This document shows, in pieces, positions 38,888-48,217 of a stretch of DNA of 64,000 bases. Numbering within the stretch: the first letter of the stretch is position 1; each line of letters begins with the position of its first letter. A program made the position numbers and the translations under genes. Source of the DNA: Gracilibacillus caseinilyticus (GTDB lineage: Bacteria; Bacillota; Bacilli; Bacillales; Amphibacillaceae); the NCBI RefSeq assembly GCF_022919115.1, contig NZ_CP095072.1, positions 3,844,001-3,908,000 of the forward strand. The letters are read 5' to 3'. The notes beneath the pieces were generated by a model. It was not told the DNA's origin and made no database searches. It saw nothing but the letters and a program-made list of their open reading frames with translations.

Positions 38888-39610
38888 AAATAAACGCTTA
38901 CGAAATACACTAAAACTAACCTGATCAGATCGAAAGAAATTAAGCGAATATAATATCGGATTATCGTTCAAATCATAATGTATCTGCTTTAAAATTAACA
39001 AAGGCTGGTTTTCTTCGCTATGTAGTATGCTGGATATCTCTTCATGGTAACCAATCGTTTTTATTTCTGCTTTGGCATAGCTTATGGTAATATCCTTTTT
39101 TTCCTGAAGAGATTGAAGCATGGATTGCTCGTCCAATTGATAATCTTCCCCTACTAGTGACAATGGAATTTTATCAATACAGTACACTAGTGGTTCGCTG
39201 TCTGCTGTTCTCACTCGTTTTACTAAGTATACTTGATCGTCCTCTTCCAGTTGCAATTCCAGCTTGTCTTCACTGAGCGCCTCTGTTGCACCATGAAATA
39301 ACAATTCCGTTCCAGGTTCTTTTCCTTCTCTTTTAATAAAATCAGTGATGCTGAAAAGCTCTTCAATTCCGCCTGAAAATGCAGGCTTTTGGTTGATAAA
39401 CGTACCAATCCCGTGTCGTCTTATAATAATATTTTCTTCTTCTAAAATACGAAGCGCTTCCCTTAATGTATTACGTGATACGTTTAGTTGCTTAGCCAGC
39501 TCCATTTCTGATGGCAACCGCTCACCGGCTTCGAGTTCCCCTTCATTTATTTTGGTTTTTATCTGCTCAATTACATGTATGTATCGAGGCGTCTGATAAT
39601 CAAATGCCAT
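38885..39610 (-). CDS. GntR/HutC-family transcriptional regulator
   Basis: Regulator of 241 aa with an N-terminal winged helix (GERLPSEMELAKQLNVSRNTLREALRIL) and a C-terminal UTRA effector domain (from about residue 85). UTRA domains bind small sugars or sugar phosphates. Its position upstream of, and on the same strand as, the nupC operon suggests control by a nucleoside or (deoxy)ribose phosphate. The ATG at 39610 follows AGGGGGG; an upstream in-frame start at 39667 has no site. A TGTTTATACGAACA palindrome upstream (about 39625) could be an autoregulatory site. Confidence 0.85.
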   Translation of the reverse strand: MAFDYQTPRYIHVIEQIKTKINEGELEAGERLPSEMELAKQLNVSRNTLREALRILEEENIIIRRHGIGTFINQKPAFSGGIEELFSITDFIKREGKEPGTELLFHGATEALSEDKLELQLEEDDQVYLVKRVRTADSEPLVYCIDKIPLSLVGEDYQLDEQSMLQSLQEKKDITISYAKAEIKTIGYHEEISSILHSEENQPLLILKQIHYDLNDNPILYSLNFFRSDQVSFSVFRKRLF

Positions 39611-39738
39611 CCAAATCCCCCCTGTTTGTTTATACGAACAACTTATGCCATATTTATATGATAGCATAAATGCAGAAAAATTCTGATACTTTACTTAAAA
39701 TAAGTGATCAGAACTTGGAAGTCAAATCGTCATAAAGC

Positions 39739-39767
39739 TTGACAGGTCAGTGTTTTTGTGATAATTA
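39739..39767 (+). promoter_or_regulatory. htpG promoter
   Basis: TTGACA at 39739-39744 with GATAAT at 39760-39765 (15-bp spacer, TGTG just before the -10). It lies directly upstream of the CIRCE element, as in groESL and dnaK operons. Confidence 0.6.
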
Positions 39768-39774
39768 TAGTGTG

Positions 39775-39801
39775 TTAGCACTCTTGTGTCATGAGTGCTA
39801 A
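39775..39801 (+). promoter_or_regulatory. CIRCE operator (HrcA site) of htpG
   Basis: TTAGCACTC, nine bases, GAGTGCTAA: a perfect match to the CIRCE consensus. It sits between promoter and start codon, the normal position for HrcA repression. In B. subtilis htpG is not an HrcA target, so heat-shock control differs here. Confidence 0.93.
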
Positions 39802-39839
39802 CTTACATACTTAAGATGATAAAGGGAGGAAAAAGAAAC

Positions 39840-41720
39840 ATGGAGAAAAAACAATTCCAAGCCGAATCCAAGCGCTTGCTTGAAATGATGGTACATTCTA
39901 TCTATTCACAAAAAGAAATCTTTTTACGTGAGTTAATTTCAAATGCCAGCGATGCGATTGATAAAATTTATTACAAAGCTTTAACAGATGATAGTATTTC
40001 TTTTAATCAGGATGACTATTACATTCGTGTCGAAGCAGATAAAGATAACCGCACCCTTACTGTAACAGATACCGGTATCGGGATGACGAAAGAAGAAATT
40101 GAGGACAATCTTGGTACAATCGCTAAAAGTGGTTCTCTAGCATTCAAAAAGGAAATCGAAATGAAGGACGGCCAGGAAATTATTGGTCAATTTGGTGTCG
40201 GATTTTACTCCTCCTTTATGGTAGCAGACAAAGTAACTGTCTATACACGTGCACTTCACAGCGACGAAGGATACAAATGGGTTTCTGATGGCACTGATGG
40301 ATATACGATTGAACCTTTTGACAAAAAAGAGGTTGGTACAGAAATCATCATTGAACTGAAACAAAACGAAGATGAAGAAAATTATGATGAGTACCTGGAA
40401 GAATACAAATTAAAATCAATCATAAAAAAATACTCTGACTTTATCCGTTATCCAATCAAAATGGATATCACAGAACAAAAACCGAAAGCTGATAATGAAG
40501 ATGAATTAGTGGATGTGACAGAAGAACAAACGGTTAACAGCATGATTCCGATCTGGCGTAAAAACAAGCAGGAGCTGACCGATGAAGACTACGAAAGTTT
40601 CTATCAGGAAAAACATTTTGGCTTCGATCAGCCTCTAAGTCATTTGCATATTAGTGTAGACGGGATGGTTCGCTTCCAGTCGATTCTTTATATCCCGCAG
40701 CAGCCTCCGTTTAACTACTATTCGCAAGACTATGAAAAAGGTTTGGAACTGTATTCAAACGGTGTGCTTATCATGGACAAGTGTGCCGACTTATTACCAG
40801 ATCACTTCAGTTTTGTCCGTGGTATTGTTGACTCTGAAGATTTATCACTAAATATTTCCAGAGAAATATTACAACAGGATCGTCAGGTAAATCTTATTGC
40901 GAAAAATTTAGAGAAAAAAATCAAGAATCATTTGCAAAGCATGCTGAAAAATGATCGAGAAAAATATGAAAGATTCTTCGATGCTTTCGGACGCCAACTT
41001 AAATATGGTGCTTATGCTGATTTCGGTGCAAATAAAGACAAGCTGAAAGACTTACTGCTCTTCTATTCTTCTACGGAAGAGAAACTAGTAACATTGAAAG
41101 AATACCGTGATCGAATGCCGGAAGATCAAGAACATATTTATTACGCGACAGGTGAATCACACGCAAGGATCGAAAAATTACCACAAACAGAAATGGTCAA
41201 AGATAAAGGCTATGAGATCCTCTATTTCACCGATGAAGTAGACGAATTCGTTATAAAGATGCTAATGAATTATGATGAAAAAGAATTCAAAAACGTATCC
41301 AGCGGTGATTTAGATTTAGAAGATGAAGAAACGAAAAAAGAAGCAGAGAAACAAAAAGAAGAACATAAAGATTTGTTATCGGAAATGAAAGAAATCCTTG
41401 GCGACAAAGTAAAAGACGTCAAGCTCTCTACCCGATTAAAATCACATCCGGTTTGTTTATCTGCTGATGGCGATGTTTCAATCGAAATGGAAAAAGTGTT
41501 AAGTCAAATGCCTGATAACCAAAACATTCAAGCATCCAAAGTATTAGAAATTAATAACAAACACGACATTTTCCAAGCGCTTGTTAATGCACACCAATCT
41601 GATAAAGATAAAGTAAAACTATATACAAATATTTTATATAACCAGGCATTACTGATTGAAGGGTTGCCAATCGAAGACCCGGTAGCACTGACAAATGATA
41701 TGTGCAAAGTAATGGTCTAA
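39840..41720 (+). CDS. htpG: Chaperone HtpG (Hsp90)
   Basis: Hsp90 chaperone of 626 aa. The GHKL ATPase domain shows [26 protein letters not shown] and [13 protein letters not shown]; the middle domain has [20 protein letters not shown]. The C-terminal dimerisation domain carries no MEEVD tail, as expected for bacteria. Start ATG at 39840 follows AGGGAGG; an earlier in-frame start at 39795 lies within the CIRCE element. Single gene with its own terminator. Confidence 0.96.
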   Translation: MEKKQFQAESKRLLEMMVHSIYSQKEIFLRELISNASDAIDKIYYKALTDDSISFNQDDYYIRVEADKDNRTLTVTDTGIGMTKEEIEDNLGTIAKSGSLAFKKEIEMKDGQEIIGQFGVGFYSSFMVADKVTVYTRALHSDEGYKWVSDGTDGYTIEPFDKKEVGTEIIIELKQNEDEENYDEYLEEYKLKSIIKKYSDFIRYPIKMDITEQKPKADNEDELVDVTEEQTVNSMIPIWRKNKQELTDEDYESFYQEKHFGFDQPLSHLHISVDGMVRFQSILYIPQQPPFNYYSQDYEKGLELYSNGVLIMDKCADLLPDHFSFVRGIVDSEDLSLNISREILQQDRQVNLIAKNLEKKIKNHLQSMLKNDREKYERFFDAFGRQLKYGAYADFGANKDKLKDLLLFYSSTEEKLVTLKEYRDRMPEDQEHIYYATGESHARIEKLPQTEMVKDKGYEILYFTDEVDEFVIKMLMNYDEKEFKNVSSGDLDLEDEETKKEAEKQKEEHKDLLSEMKEILGDKVKDVKLSTRLKSHPVCLSADGDVSIEMEKVLSQMPDNQNIQASKVLEINNKHDIFQALVNAHQSDKDKVKLYTNILYNQALLIEGLPIEDPVALTNDMCKVMV

Positions 41721-41725
41721 CAGTG

Positions 41726-41757
41726 AAAACAGGAGGGATACAGTTCCTCCTGTTTTT
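41726..41757 (+). terminator. Terminator of htpG
   Basis: An 11-bp perfect stem AAAACAGGAGG / CCTCCTGTTTT with a T-run, 5 bp after the stop codon. Confidence 0.92.
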
Positions 41758-41759
41758 TA

Positions 41760-42085
41760 TTGGTCTTATGGACAGTTTTTTAGCTTAATGATCAAATATG
41801 TCCGTAAGAATTGATTTCATAGCAGCAAGAGAGAATATTGAACACTTTTTAATAATATCTATAACCTTTAAGCAACTATTATTCCGATAAATGGCGTCTG
41901 ACTTGGCGCATTTTCTCAAGCTTCATATCGTTGGATATAACTTTGCTTCATAACTCTCCCACTCCGAATTTTAAGGTAACTAAAAAAGTTTGATCTCTCC
42001 TTTCCAATCAAATTAAAACGTTTATAAATTAAATTTTGTGAAATATTACATTATAGACGAGGTTTATTTTATCGGATGTTATAGA
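41760..42085. other. Gene-free stretch upstream of the aconitase
   Basis: About 325 bp with no ORF of interest, repeat or clear promoter. A mild GC-rich patch (GGCGTCTGACTTGGCGC at 41893) stands out from the AT-rich surroundings but has no assignment. Confidence 0.45.
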
Positions 42086-42098
42086 GGAGGAAATCAAA

Positions 42099-44036
42099 TT
42101 GAAACAGAATGTCGCTCAAAAATTAATTAAACAGCATCTTGTCTCCGGTGGTATGCAAGCTGGAGATGAGATAGGATTAAAAATCGATCAAACTTTAACC
42201 CAAGATGCTACCGGTACCATGGTCATGTTGGAACTAGAAGCAATGGGCATTGATCGAGTGAAAACCGAAGCATCTGCTCAATACGTAGATCATAATTTAA
42301 TTCAAGAAGATTTCCGTAATGCTGATGATCACTTATTTCTACGTAGTGCTGCCAGAAAATTCGGGATCTACTATAGTAGACCTGGAAATGGTGTCAGCCA
42401 TCCTGTTCATATGCAGCAATTAGCTAAGCCAGGTAAAACATTATTAGGATCTGACAGTCACACTTGTGCGAACGGTTGTATGGGTATGCTGGCAATCGGT
42501 GCTGGCGGTATTGATGTTGCAATGGCAATGGCTGGTGAACCGTATTATGTCAAAATGCCTGAAATTATGGGGGTAAAACTAACTGGTGAAATTCCAGATT
42601 GGGTAAGTGCTAAAGATGTCATTCTCGAAATGTTACGGCGCCATGATGTTAAAGGTGGTGTTGGTAAGATTATTGAATATTATGGTCCAGGTGTAAAAAA
42701 CCTCTCTGCAATGGACCGACACGTTATTGCAAACATGGGTGCTGAATTAGGCGCGACTGCCACTGTTTTTCCGTCTGACAAGGAAATTAAAAAGTTTTTA
42801 AAACAGCAAGGACGTGAAGAAGACTGGGTAGAATTAAAAGCGGACCGAGGAGCAAAATATGACATAGACGAGCATATTGATTTATCCACGCTGGAACCAC
42901 TGATCGCTAAACCTTCCAGTCCCGGCAATGTTGTTCCTGTATCAGAAGTAACTGGCGAAACGATTTATCAATCTTATATTGGTTCGTCTGCCAATCCAGG
43001 ATACCGAGATTTTGCGATTGCCAGTGAAATAGTCAAGGGAAAACAAATTGCTCCTGGAACATCTCTCGATATTAACCCAACTTCCCGACAATTATTGGAA
43101 CAGTTGGTTGAAAATGGACATATTGCAAACCTCTTATCAGCAGGATCAAGAATGCACCAGGCTGGATGTAATGGCTGTATCGGAATGGGACAAGCACCTG
43201 CAACAGGGAGAAATAGCTTACGGACAACACCACGTAATTTCCCGGGACGTTCCGGTACAAAAGAGGACAGTGTCTTTCTTTGCAGTCCTGAAACTGCTGC
43301 CGCGTCAGCATTACACGGGGAAATCACTGATCCAAGAACGTTAGAAATGGATTATCCTGCTATTAAAGAACCGAAAAAGTTTGCAACAGAAGGCATGTTG
43401 GAAGCACCTGCATGTCCAGATGAACAGGTTGAATTGGAAAAAGGGCCAAATATTACATCTATTCCAGACTTTGAACCGATCAAAGATAATTTCGACCTTC
43501 CTATCTTGTTAAAAATGAGTGATAATATCTCAACAGATGAAATTCTCGCAGGTGGGTCCAGAGTATTACCTTATCGAAGTAATATACAAAGAATCAGCAC
43601 CTTTGCTTTTGAAATTGTCGATGACAATTATTATGAGAATGCGATGAAAAAGCGTGACAGCGGAGGACATATGATTACTGCCGGTGTCAATTACGGTCAA
43701 GGATCCAGTCGGGAACATGCTGCATTGGCTCCCCGCTACTTAGGATTAAAAGTCGTATTGGTAAAAGATTTTGCTAGGATACATCTGCAAAATTTAATCA
43801 ATTTCGGAATACTCCCGCTAACTTTTGTAAATGAGTCAGACTTTGAGCAGATTTCTGAAAATGACATACTGGAGTTCCGGAATATTCATGAAACGATTCA
43901 AACAAACAACACGTTCACAATTCATATTAAAGGAAAAGAAAAGCCAATTGAAGTCCGCCATGACTTAACGAAACGTCATATCGATATTATTCTTCAAGGT
44001 GGTATTATCAACTGGATTAAACAAAAACAAATCTAA
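42099..44036 (+). CDS. Aconitate hydratase, Aquifex type
   Basis: Aconitase-family enzyme of 645 aa, shorter than the CitB/AcnA type (about 900 aa) and fused unlike LeuCD. The large domain carries the iron-sulfur Cys in LLGSDSHTCANGCMGM and in AGCNGCIGMGQAPA, with RNFPGRSGTKEDSVFLCSPE. The swivel domain follows (GVNYGQGSSREHAALAPRY). This fits the putative aconitase family called Aquifex type. Whether it serves the citric acid cycle or another hydroxyacid is unclear. Start is TTG at 42099 with AGAGGAGG. A small zinc protein gene follows after 20 bp. Confidence 0.88.
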   Translation: MKQNVAQKLIKQHLVSGGMQAGDEIGLKIDQTLTQDATGTMVMLELEAMGIDRVKTEASAQYVDHNLIQEDFRNADDHLFLRSAARKFGIYYSRPGNGVSHPVHMQQLAKPGKTLLGSDSHTCANGCMGMLAIGAGGIDVAMAMAGEPYYVKMPEIMGVKLTGEIPDWVSAKDVILEMLRRHDVKGGVGKIIEYYGPGVKNLSAMDRHVIANMGAELGATATVFPSDKEIKKFLKQQGREEDWVELKADRGAKYDIDEHIDLSTLEPLIAKPSSPGNVVPVSEVTGETIYQSYIGSSANPGYRDFAIASEIVKGKQIAPGTSLDINPTSRQLLEQLVENGHIANLLSAGSRMHQAGCNGCIGMGQAPATGRNSLRTTPRNFPGRSGTKEDSVFLCSPETAAASALHGEITDPRTLEMDYPAIKEPKKFATEGMLEAPACPDEQVELEKGPNITSIPDFEPIKDNFDLPILLKMSDNISTDEILAGGSRVLPYRSNIQRISTFAFEIVDDNYYENAMKKRDSGGHMITAGVNYGQGSSREHAALAPRYLGLKVVLVKDFARIHLQNLINFGILPLTFVNESDFEQISENDILEFRNIHETIQTNNTFTIHIKGKEKPIEVRHDLTKRHIDIILQGGIINWIKQKQI

Positions 44037-44056
44037 TACAGAAAGGAAGTACAACG

Positions 44057-44233
44057 ATGGGTTCACAACATATGAAATGCAAAGCATGCGACGGAACGGG
44101 GCTATTAATGGATGATGAAGAATGGCGTTATACGTGTTCCATATGTCATGGGGATGGCTTCATTTCACGCTATGAATCGAAAGAAAATCAAGATTTGCTC
44201 GACGTTGACTTGAATAGCCGTACATTAAAATAA
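44057..44233 (+). CDS. Small DnaJ-type zinc-binding protein
   Basis: Protein of 58 aa, below the size of routine calls, with AAAGGAAG before the ATG. It carries two CxxCxGxG modules, CKACDGTG (residues about 8-15) and CSICHGDG (about 27-34), the pattern of the DnaJ zinc centre, and an acidic, hydrophilic C-terminus. The size and motif recall anti-TRAP (RtpA), but the rest differs. It is the second gene of the aconitase operon and may assist its cluster or regulate it; this is inference. Confidence 0.78.
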   Translation: MGSQHMKCKACDGTGLLMDDEEWRYTCSICHGDGFISRYESKENQDLLDVDLNSRTLK

Positions 44234-44236
44234 GTA

Positions 44237-44266
44237 AAAAAGCCGGATAGCAACTATCCGGCTTTT
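44237..44266. terminator. Bidirectional terminator
   Basis: A perfect 13-14-bp stem (AAAAGCCGGATAG / CTATCCGGCTTTT) with A- and T-runs on both sides, between the aconitase operon and the converging lactonase gene. Confidence 0.9.
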
Positions 44267-44269
44267 AAT

Positions 44270-45310
44270 TTATTGATGTAAAAACTTCACACAAACGGCT
44301 TCAGGTGCTGTTACATCTTTTTGGACAAGTGATAAGGTTCCTTTTTCACTGTCTCTTTCAAATAAAACCAATGTACCTGACTCCTGATTGGATGCAACAA
44401 TAAATTGTTCAGATGGATCGAGGACAAAATCACGTGGCCAGTCCCCTTCCGTATCCGTCCATTCCACCAATTCCACCGTATAATCTTCCTTTACACGGAA
44501 AACAGTGATCGAGTTATGTCCTCTGTTTCCAACATAGACAAATCTGCCATCTTCAGAAAGGTACACAGCACTGCCTTGACTGTTTTCAGTAAAGTCAGCA
44601 GGTAATGTAGAGATATATTGAATTTCTTCAAAGGATCCCGCCTGCTCATCATATGATAATACAATTACTTCATTACTTAGCTCTGTCATGACATACGCAT
44701 ATTTGCCATTGGGATGAAAGGCAATATGGCGTGGGCCACTACCTGCTTTCGTTTTCAATTCTTGCACTTTTTGTAATTCTCCATTAACAGGTTGGTACGT
44801 TGTAATTGCATCAGTACCTAAATCAACCACAACCACATATTTCTCATCAGGTGTATAACCGGCATAATGCAAATGGGGTTTTTCCTGTCTTTCATGTGGT
44901 CCATCCCCTGCATGCTCCACTGCAGCAGGTGCCTGAATAGAGCCATCTTCACTGGTTAAAAAGGCTTCTGCCTGTTTTGTATGATAATTCGCTGCTACAA
45001 CCAGGTTATTCTTGCTGTCTACACTGACGTGACATGGTGCTGAACCAGGTGTTGCCTGACTGTTTAATAATTGCAGTGTCCCTTTATCATCAGTGATTTT
45101 ATATGCAGTTACACCACCCTGATCTCCTTCTTTCGAGACTGCATAAACGAATTGATTATCTTGACTGATCGTTAAGTATGTAGGATTGTCCAGTGATGAA
45201 ACTGGTTCTACATCAACCAGTTTCTTTTGATCCGTATCTAATGTGAATCGATAAACGCCTTCACTTTCTTTTTTTGTATATGATCCGATATAACCTATGT
45301 ATTGTGCCAT
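44270..45310 (-). CDS. pgl: 6-phosphogluconolactonase, YkgB type
   Basis: Seven-bladed beta-propeller lactonase of 346 aa of the YkgB/YbhE type that hydrolyses 6-phosphogluconolactone in the pentose phosphate pathway. Motifs include YIGSYTKKESEGVYRF at the start, GSAPCHVSVDSKNN, GSGPRHIAFHPNGKYAYV and SNQESGTLVLF. It belongs to the propeller family, distinct from the DevB/NagB-like Pgl. Single gene. Confidence 0.88.
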   Translation of the reverse strand: MAQYIGYIGSYTKKESEGVYRFTLDTDQKKLVDVEPVSSLDNPTYLTISQDNQFVYAVSKEGDQGGVTAYKITDDKGTLQLLNSQATPGSAPCHVSVDSKNNLVVAANYHTKQAEAFLTSEDGSIQAPAAVEHAGDGPHERQEKPHLHYAGYTPDEKYVVVVDLGTDAITTYQPVNGELQKVQELKTKAGSGPRHIAFHPNGKYAYVMTELSNEVIVLSYDEQAGSFEEIQYISTLPADFTENSQGSAVYLSEDGRFVYVGNRGHNSITVFRVKEDYTVELVEWTDTEGDWPRDFVLDPSEQFIVASNQESGTLVLFERDSEKGTLSLVQKDVTAPEAVCVKFLHQ

Positions 45311-45378
45311 AATTATAAAATTCCTTTCTTTTTAGAATATTTGCTCTTCTTCATTATAGCAAAGAACAAAAATGAAAG

Positions 45379-45408
45379 AAAACCTGGCAAACTTTGCTGC
45401 CAGGTTTT
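45379..45408. terminator. Hairpin after the 31-aa ORF
   Basis: An 11-bp stem AAAACCTGGCA / TGCCAGGTTTT, about 10 bp past the stop of the small ORF at 45418, with T-rich sequence on the minus strand. Confidence 0.8.
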
Positions 45409-45417
45409 CCATTCTTA

Positions 45418-45513
45418 TTACATGGTTTTATTTTTTTTCATTTGATAATAAGCATACGCACCGATGCCGATAGAAGCAAGCATGGGAAGCATTTTGTTTC
45501 CATTCATTCTCAT
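45418..45513 (-). CDS. Putative 31-aa membrane protein
   Basis: Small ORF with GGAGGG seven bases before the ATG and its own terminator. The peptide begins MRMNGNKMLPML, has a hydrophobic stretch ASIGIGAYAYYQM and ends in a basic KKNKTM tail. It resembles short DUF3918/YrzQ-type proteins of Bacillaceae but is shorter, so I do not assign a name. Function unknown. Confidence 0.55.
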   Translation of the reverse strand: MRMNGNKMLPMLASIGIGAYAYYQMKKNKTM

Positions 45514-45587
45514 AGGTATCCCTCCATTCGATGGTACATTTCTATTTTGTACTTATCGCGAGGTAATACCCGTGAATATTTCAGCCT

Positions 45588-45845
45588 TTACTGGAATTTA
45601 CTCCCGACAAAAAGAAAGAATAAAATAAACAAACCGATTGTAAATGGTAAAGTACCAATTAAACTTAAGCTCATACCGTTATAGCCGCCAACTACTTCGT
45701 TCCCTACCAAATAGATAGCAACGCCGCCCGCACAGCTAAGGAAGCCCCACCAGTATGGAAGTCTCTTCCACAAACTGTAGAAGACACCGACTACAAACAG
45801 GCATAAAAATATCCATGGCAACACAACATATATAATAAAACTCAT
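45588..45845 (-). CDS. Small membrane protein of unknown function
   Basis: Protein of 85 aa with three hydrophobic segments (IIYVVLPWIFLCLFVVGVFY, WWGFLSCAGGVAIYLVG and LPFTIGLFILFFLF). The ATG at 45845 with AAAGGA eight bases upstream is preferred to one nine bases earlier. It follows the ECF sigma factor gene, though a hairpin at 45902 lies between. No family recognised. Confidence 0.65.
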   Translation of the reverse strand: MSFIIYVVLPWIFLCLFVVGVFYSLWKRLPYWWGFLSCAGGVAIYLVGNEVVGGYNGMSLSLIGTLPFTIGLFILFFLFVGSKFQ

Positions 45846-45901
45846 CTTCTTCATCCTTTAACGATCATTACTACTTCCATTATAAACCTTTTTACAAAAA
45901 G

Positions 45902-45929
45902 AAAAAACCAGAAACATTTATGCTCCTGA
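45902..45929 (-). terminator. Terminator of the ECF sigma factor gene
   Basis: Minus-strand stem AATCAGGAGCA / TGTTTCTGGTT (with G-U pairs) and a T6 run; the stop codon of the gene lies in its loop. Confidence 0.7.
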
Positions 45930-46454
45930 TTTTAAAGTGGACGCTGATTGCACATGATATGATTGTTTAATTAGTTTTCTCGTCCTGAAAATTCTCATTT
46001 TGACTGCAGAATGACTGATATTAAGCTGTTTAGCAATTTGTTCATCGTCTAAATTCAATTGGAACTTCATCCGGAAAATAGGCAGTAATTTTTTATTATT
46101 GACAAGCTGTTCCAAATATTCAAATGTGAATTTCCAGTCAAGTACATCATCTACTGCTTTTACTGAGCATTGTTCCAGTTGTTCCAGCAAATTCGCTTCA
46201 TTTGATAACAGTGATTCATTTCTTCTTTTTTCCTTGCGTAGAAGATCAATCGCACTACGAGATGTAATCGTTCGAAGCCAAGATCCTAACGTCTCGATCC
46301 GTTCTAACTTCAATTGATGCTTAAAAACCTTTATCCAGGACTCTTGTACCACATCTTCTGCCATTTGAGCGTCCTTAACAATTTTTAATGCGGTATAATA
46401 CATCATCGATTGGTATTGACCAACAAGTTCTTCAAATATCTCACTGGTTTCCAA
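45918..46454 (-). CDS. ECF-type RNA polymerase sigma factor
   Basis: Sigma-70 family factor of 178 aa with region 2 (MYYTALKIVKDAQMAEDVVQESWIKVFKH) and region 4 (LDDEQIAKQLNISHSAVKMRIFRTRKLIKQ) and no region 3. These are extracytoplasmic-function hallmarks. The start is TTG at 46454 after AAGGAGG. It follows an ABC permease gene by 44 bp on the same strand and could be in that operon. No anti-sigma gene with a standard zinc motif is adjacent. Confidence 0.88.
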   Translation of the reverse strand: METSEIFEELVGQYQSMMYYTALKIVKDAQMAEDVVQESWIKVFKHQLKLERIETLGSWLRTITSRSAIDLLRKEKRRNESLLSNEANLLEQLEQCSVKAVDDVLDWKFTFEYLEQLVNNKKLLPIFRMKFQLNLDDEQIAKQLNISHSAVKMRIFRTRKLIKQSYHVQSASTLKSGA

Positions 46455-46498
46455 CGTCCAACACCTCCTTATTCCTCACTAAATACAACTTAAAGCCA

Positions 46499-48217
46499 TT
46501 ATTTTAAATCGAACCATCTTGCCAGTTTCTCTTCTTTCAGAACTTGCATTGTCTGGTCATATGCTTCATGTATAGGCATATGATAATAGTTATCTGTTCC
46601 ATCAACAAATTGTATAGTTCCTGAATCGTATCTATAGCTTTCTAAAACATCCTCATAAGAAGCATTCAAATAGTCTTTTCTTAAAGCTTCTACAATTTTG
46701 CGAATGGTTTCCTGATCCTTAACTACCTGACGGCCATCCACTCCGTTAACAGAGATTTCTTTAAAGTCTGTACGTTTTTCTTCGTATAACCATGAAAAGT
46801 TTGCTTGCTTGTATGCATCTGACTTTAAAATTGGTACTATAAATTGGTCCAGTTCAGTACGATCAGGAATGATATACTCTCTTGTTATTTTATTTCCATT
46901 CGTTAAATAATAAGTAATTTGTGTAGTGACTGTATTACTAGTAAATTGTATATTTTGTTCATTTGCACCGATTTGCTCTGAAATGATTTTTTGGTGAAGT
47001 GAAATTACTTGCTGTTTTAACGCTTCATCAGTTATATTTGGCTGTTTTTCACTGTCATCTTCAAAAAAAGTATAGCCATCATAACCACTGGAGAAGTAAA
47101 TCCCTTCGATATCTGCTGCCTCAGGAATTTTAGTCTCATATCCATACCAGTCAAACACTAAGGAGAGCAGGACGATCATCGAAATCCCCGTATAAATCGC
47201 AAGTCCTTTCCACTTGTTAAACACTCGCCACGATTTTTGAATCAGCATCTCTGCTAGAAAATAACCGAGCAATGCCCCTATAACGTATCCAAATAAGCTC
47301 CAGCCTATTATCTGTTGCTGATTCATGCCGAAATAAACACCGCCAAGCAGCATAAAACAGATGGTTACACCAAATTTAAAAATTGGTTTAATAATGGAAA
47401 ACGCTAATGTTTGACTTGCCGATTCGGTTTGTCGGTAACGATACAGAATAAATGATAGTCCTATACATAAGACAGATAGTGGCCAGTAATACCAGGTTAC
47501 AATACCTTCTGCATGATTCATCGTCAATTGGACGACCCAATAGAATGGCGAAAATAATACAAATAACCCTAGCAAACTCCCATTTTGCTCACTAAAACCG
47601 AACAGCACCATGTCGAGATTGTACATTATAAGCATCGAAATGCCGTAAGGAAACAATAAAAAGATATATGTTAAACCGCCTTGCACAACAGAAATCCCAG
47701 TTAACATACCAATTAAATAGCTAAATGAATAGAAAAATATATTGCACATGGCTGTATAATAAAGCCAGCTAGCTACATCCATTGGTTGATACATGTAGTT
47801 GACATCGATCATGCCATGAAGTATCCACATTAGACATGCAACCAATACTATTGGCAACAAGACCATGGTAATACCAATAAGATACTGATGAATGAATAAG
47901 CTGGATCGTTTAACAGGTAGACTATGCATAAAATCTGCCGAACCTTTTACTTGCAAATATCTGCATGCAAAGATGCCTGCAATTATTGGTACAGTAAATA
48001 ATAGAACAAGCTGTATCTCTCCATTGATAAAAAATAAGTCTTGCGCATTATTTTGATAATAGCTAATCATTTCATTATCTTCTTTTGATTTCTCCATCAG
48101 TATTTCTAATGGCAATAAGAATAGCAAAATAAAAAAGTAAGCCAGTCCAATCCAGCCTGTAGAACGAAACCCTTGCTTCCAAATTTCTTTTTTAAAGTAT
48201 GATGTTTTCAATAGCAT
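46499..48217 (-). CDS. ABC transporter permease of the YtrA-type operon
   Basis: Membrane protein of 572 aa with about ten hydrophobic segments in the first 360 residues and an extracellular or C-terminal region of about 200 residues (IYFSSGYDGYTFFEDDSEKQPN onward). Sequences such as YLQVKGSADFMHSLPVKRSSLF are typical of ABC-2-like permeases in which a long domain follows. It overlaps the ATPase gene by 26 bp. The start at 48217 follows GGGGGCAGG. The cargo is unknown. Confidence 0.82.
   Translation of the reverse strand: MLLKTSYFKKEIWKQGFRSTGWIGLAYFFILLFLLPLEILMEKSKEDNEMISYYQNNAQDLFFINGEIQLVLLFTVPIIAGIFACRYLQVKGSADFMHSLPVKRSSLFIHQYLIGITMVLLPIVLVACLMWILHGMIDVNYMYQPMDVASWLYYTAMCNIFFYSFSYLIGMLTGISVVQGGLTYIFLLFPYGISMLIMYNLDMVLFGFSEQNGSLLGLFVLFSPFYWVVQLTMNHAEGIVTWYYWPLSVLCIGLSFILYRYRQTESASQTLAFSIIKPIFKFGVTICFMLLGGVYFGMNQQQIIGWSLFGYVIGALLGYFLAEMLIQKSWRVFNKWKGLAIYTGISMIVLLSLVFDWYGYETKIPEAADIEGIYFSSGYDGYTFFEDDSEKQPNITDEALKQQVISLHQKIISEQIGANEQNIQFTSNTVTTQITYYLTNGNKITREYIIPDRTELDQFIVPILKSDAYKQANFSWLYEEKRTDFKEISVNGVDGRQVVKDQETIRKIVEALRKDYLNASYEDVLESYRYDSGTIQFVDGTDNYYHMPIHEAYDQTMQVLKEEKLARWFDLK

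Noticed and set aside
41890..41945. GC-rich patch resembling sequence near 37120-37210 and 11360
   Set aside because: Shared words (AGCTTCAT, ACTTTGCTT-like) are short and order is inconsistent; cannot be told from chance without alignment.
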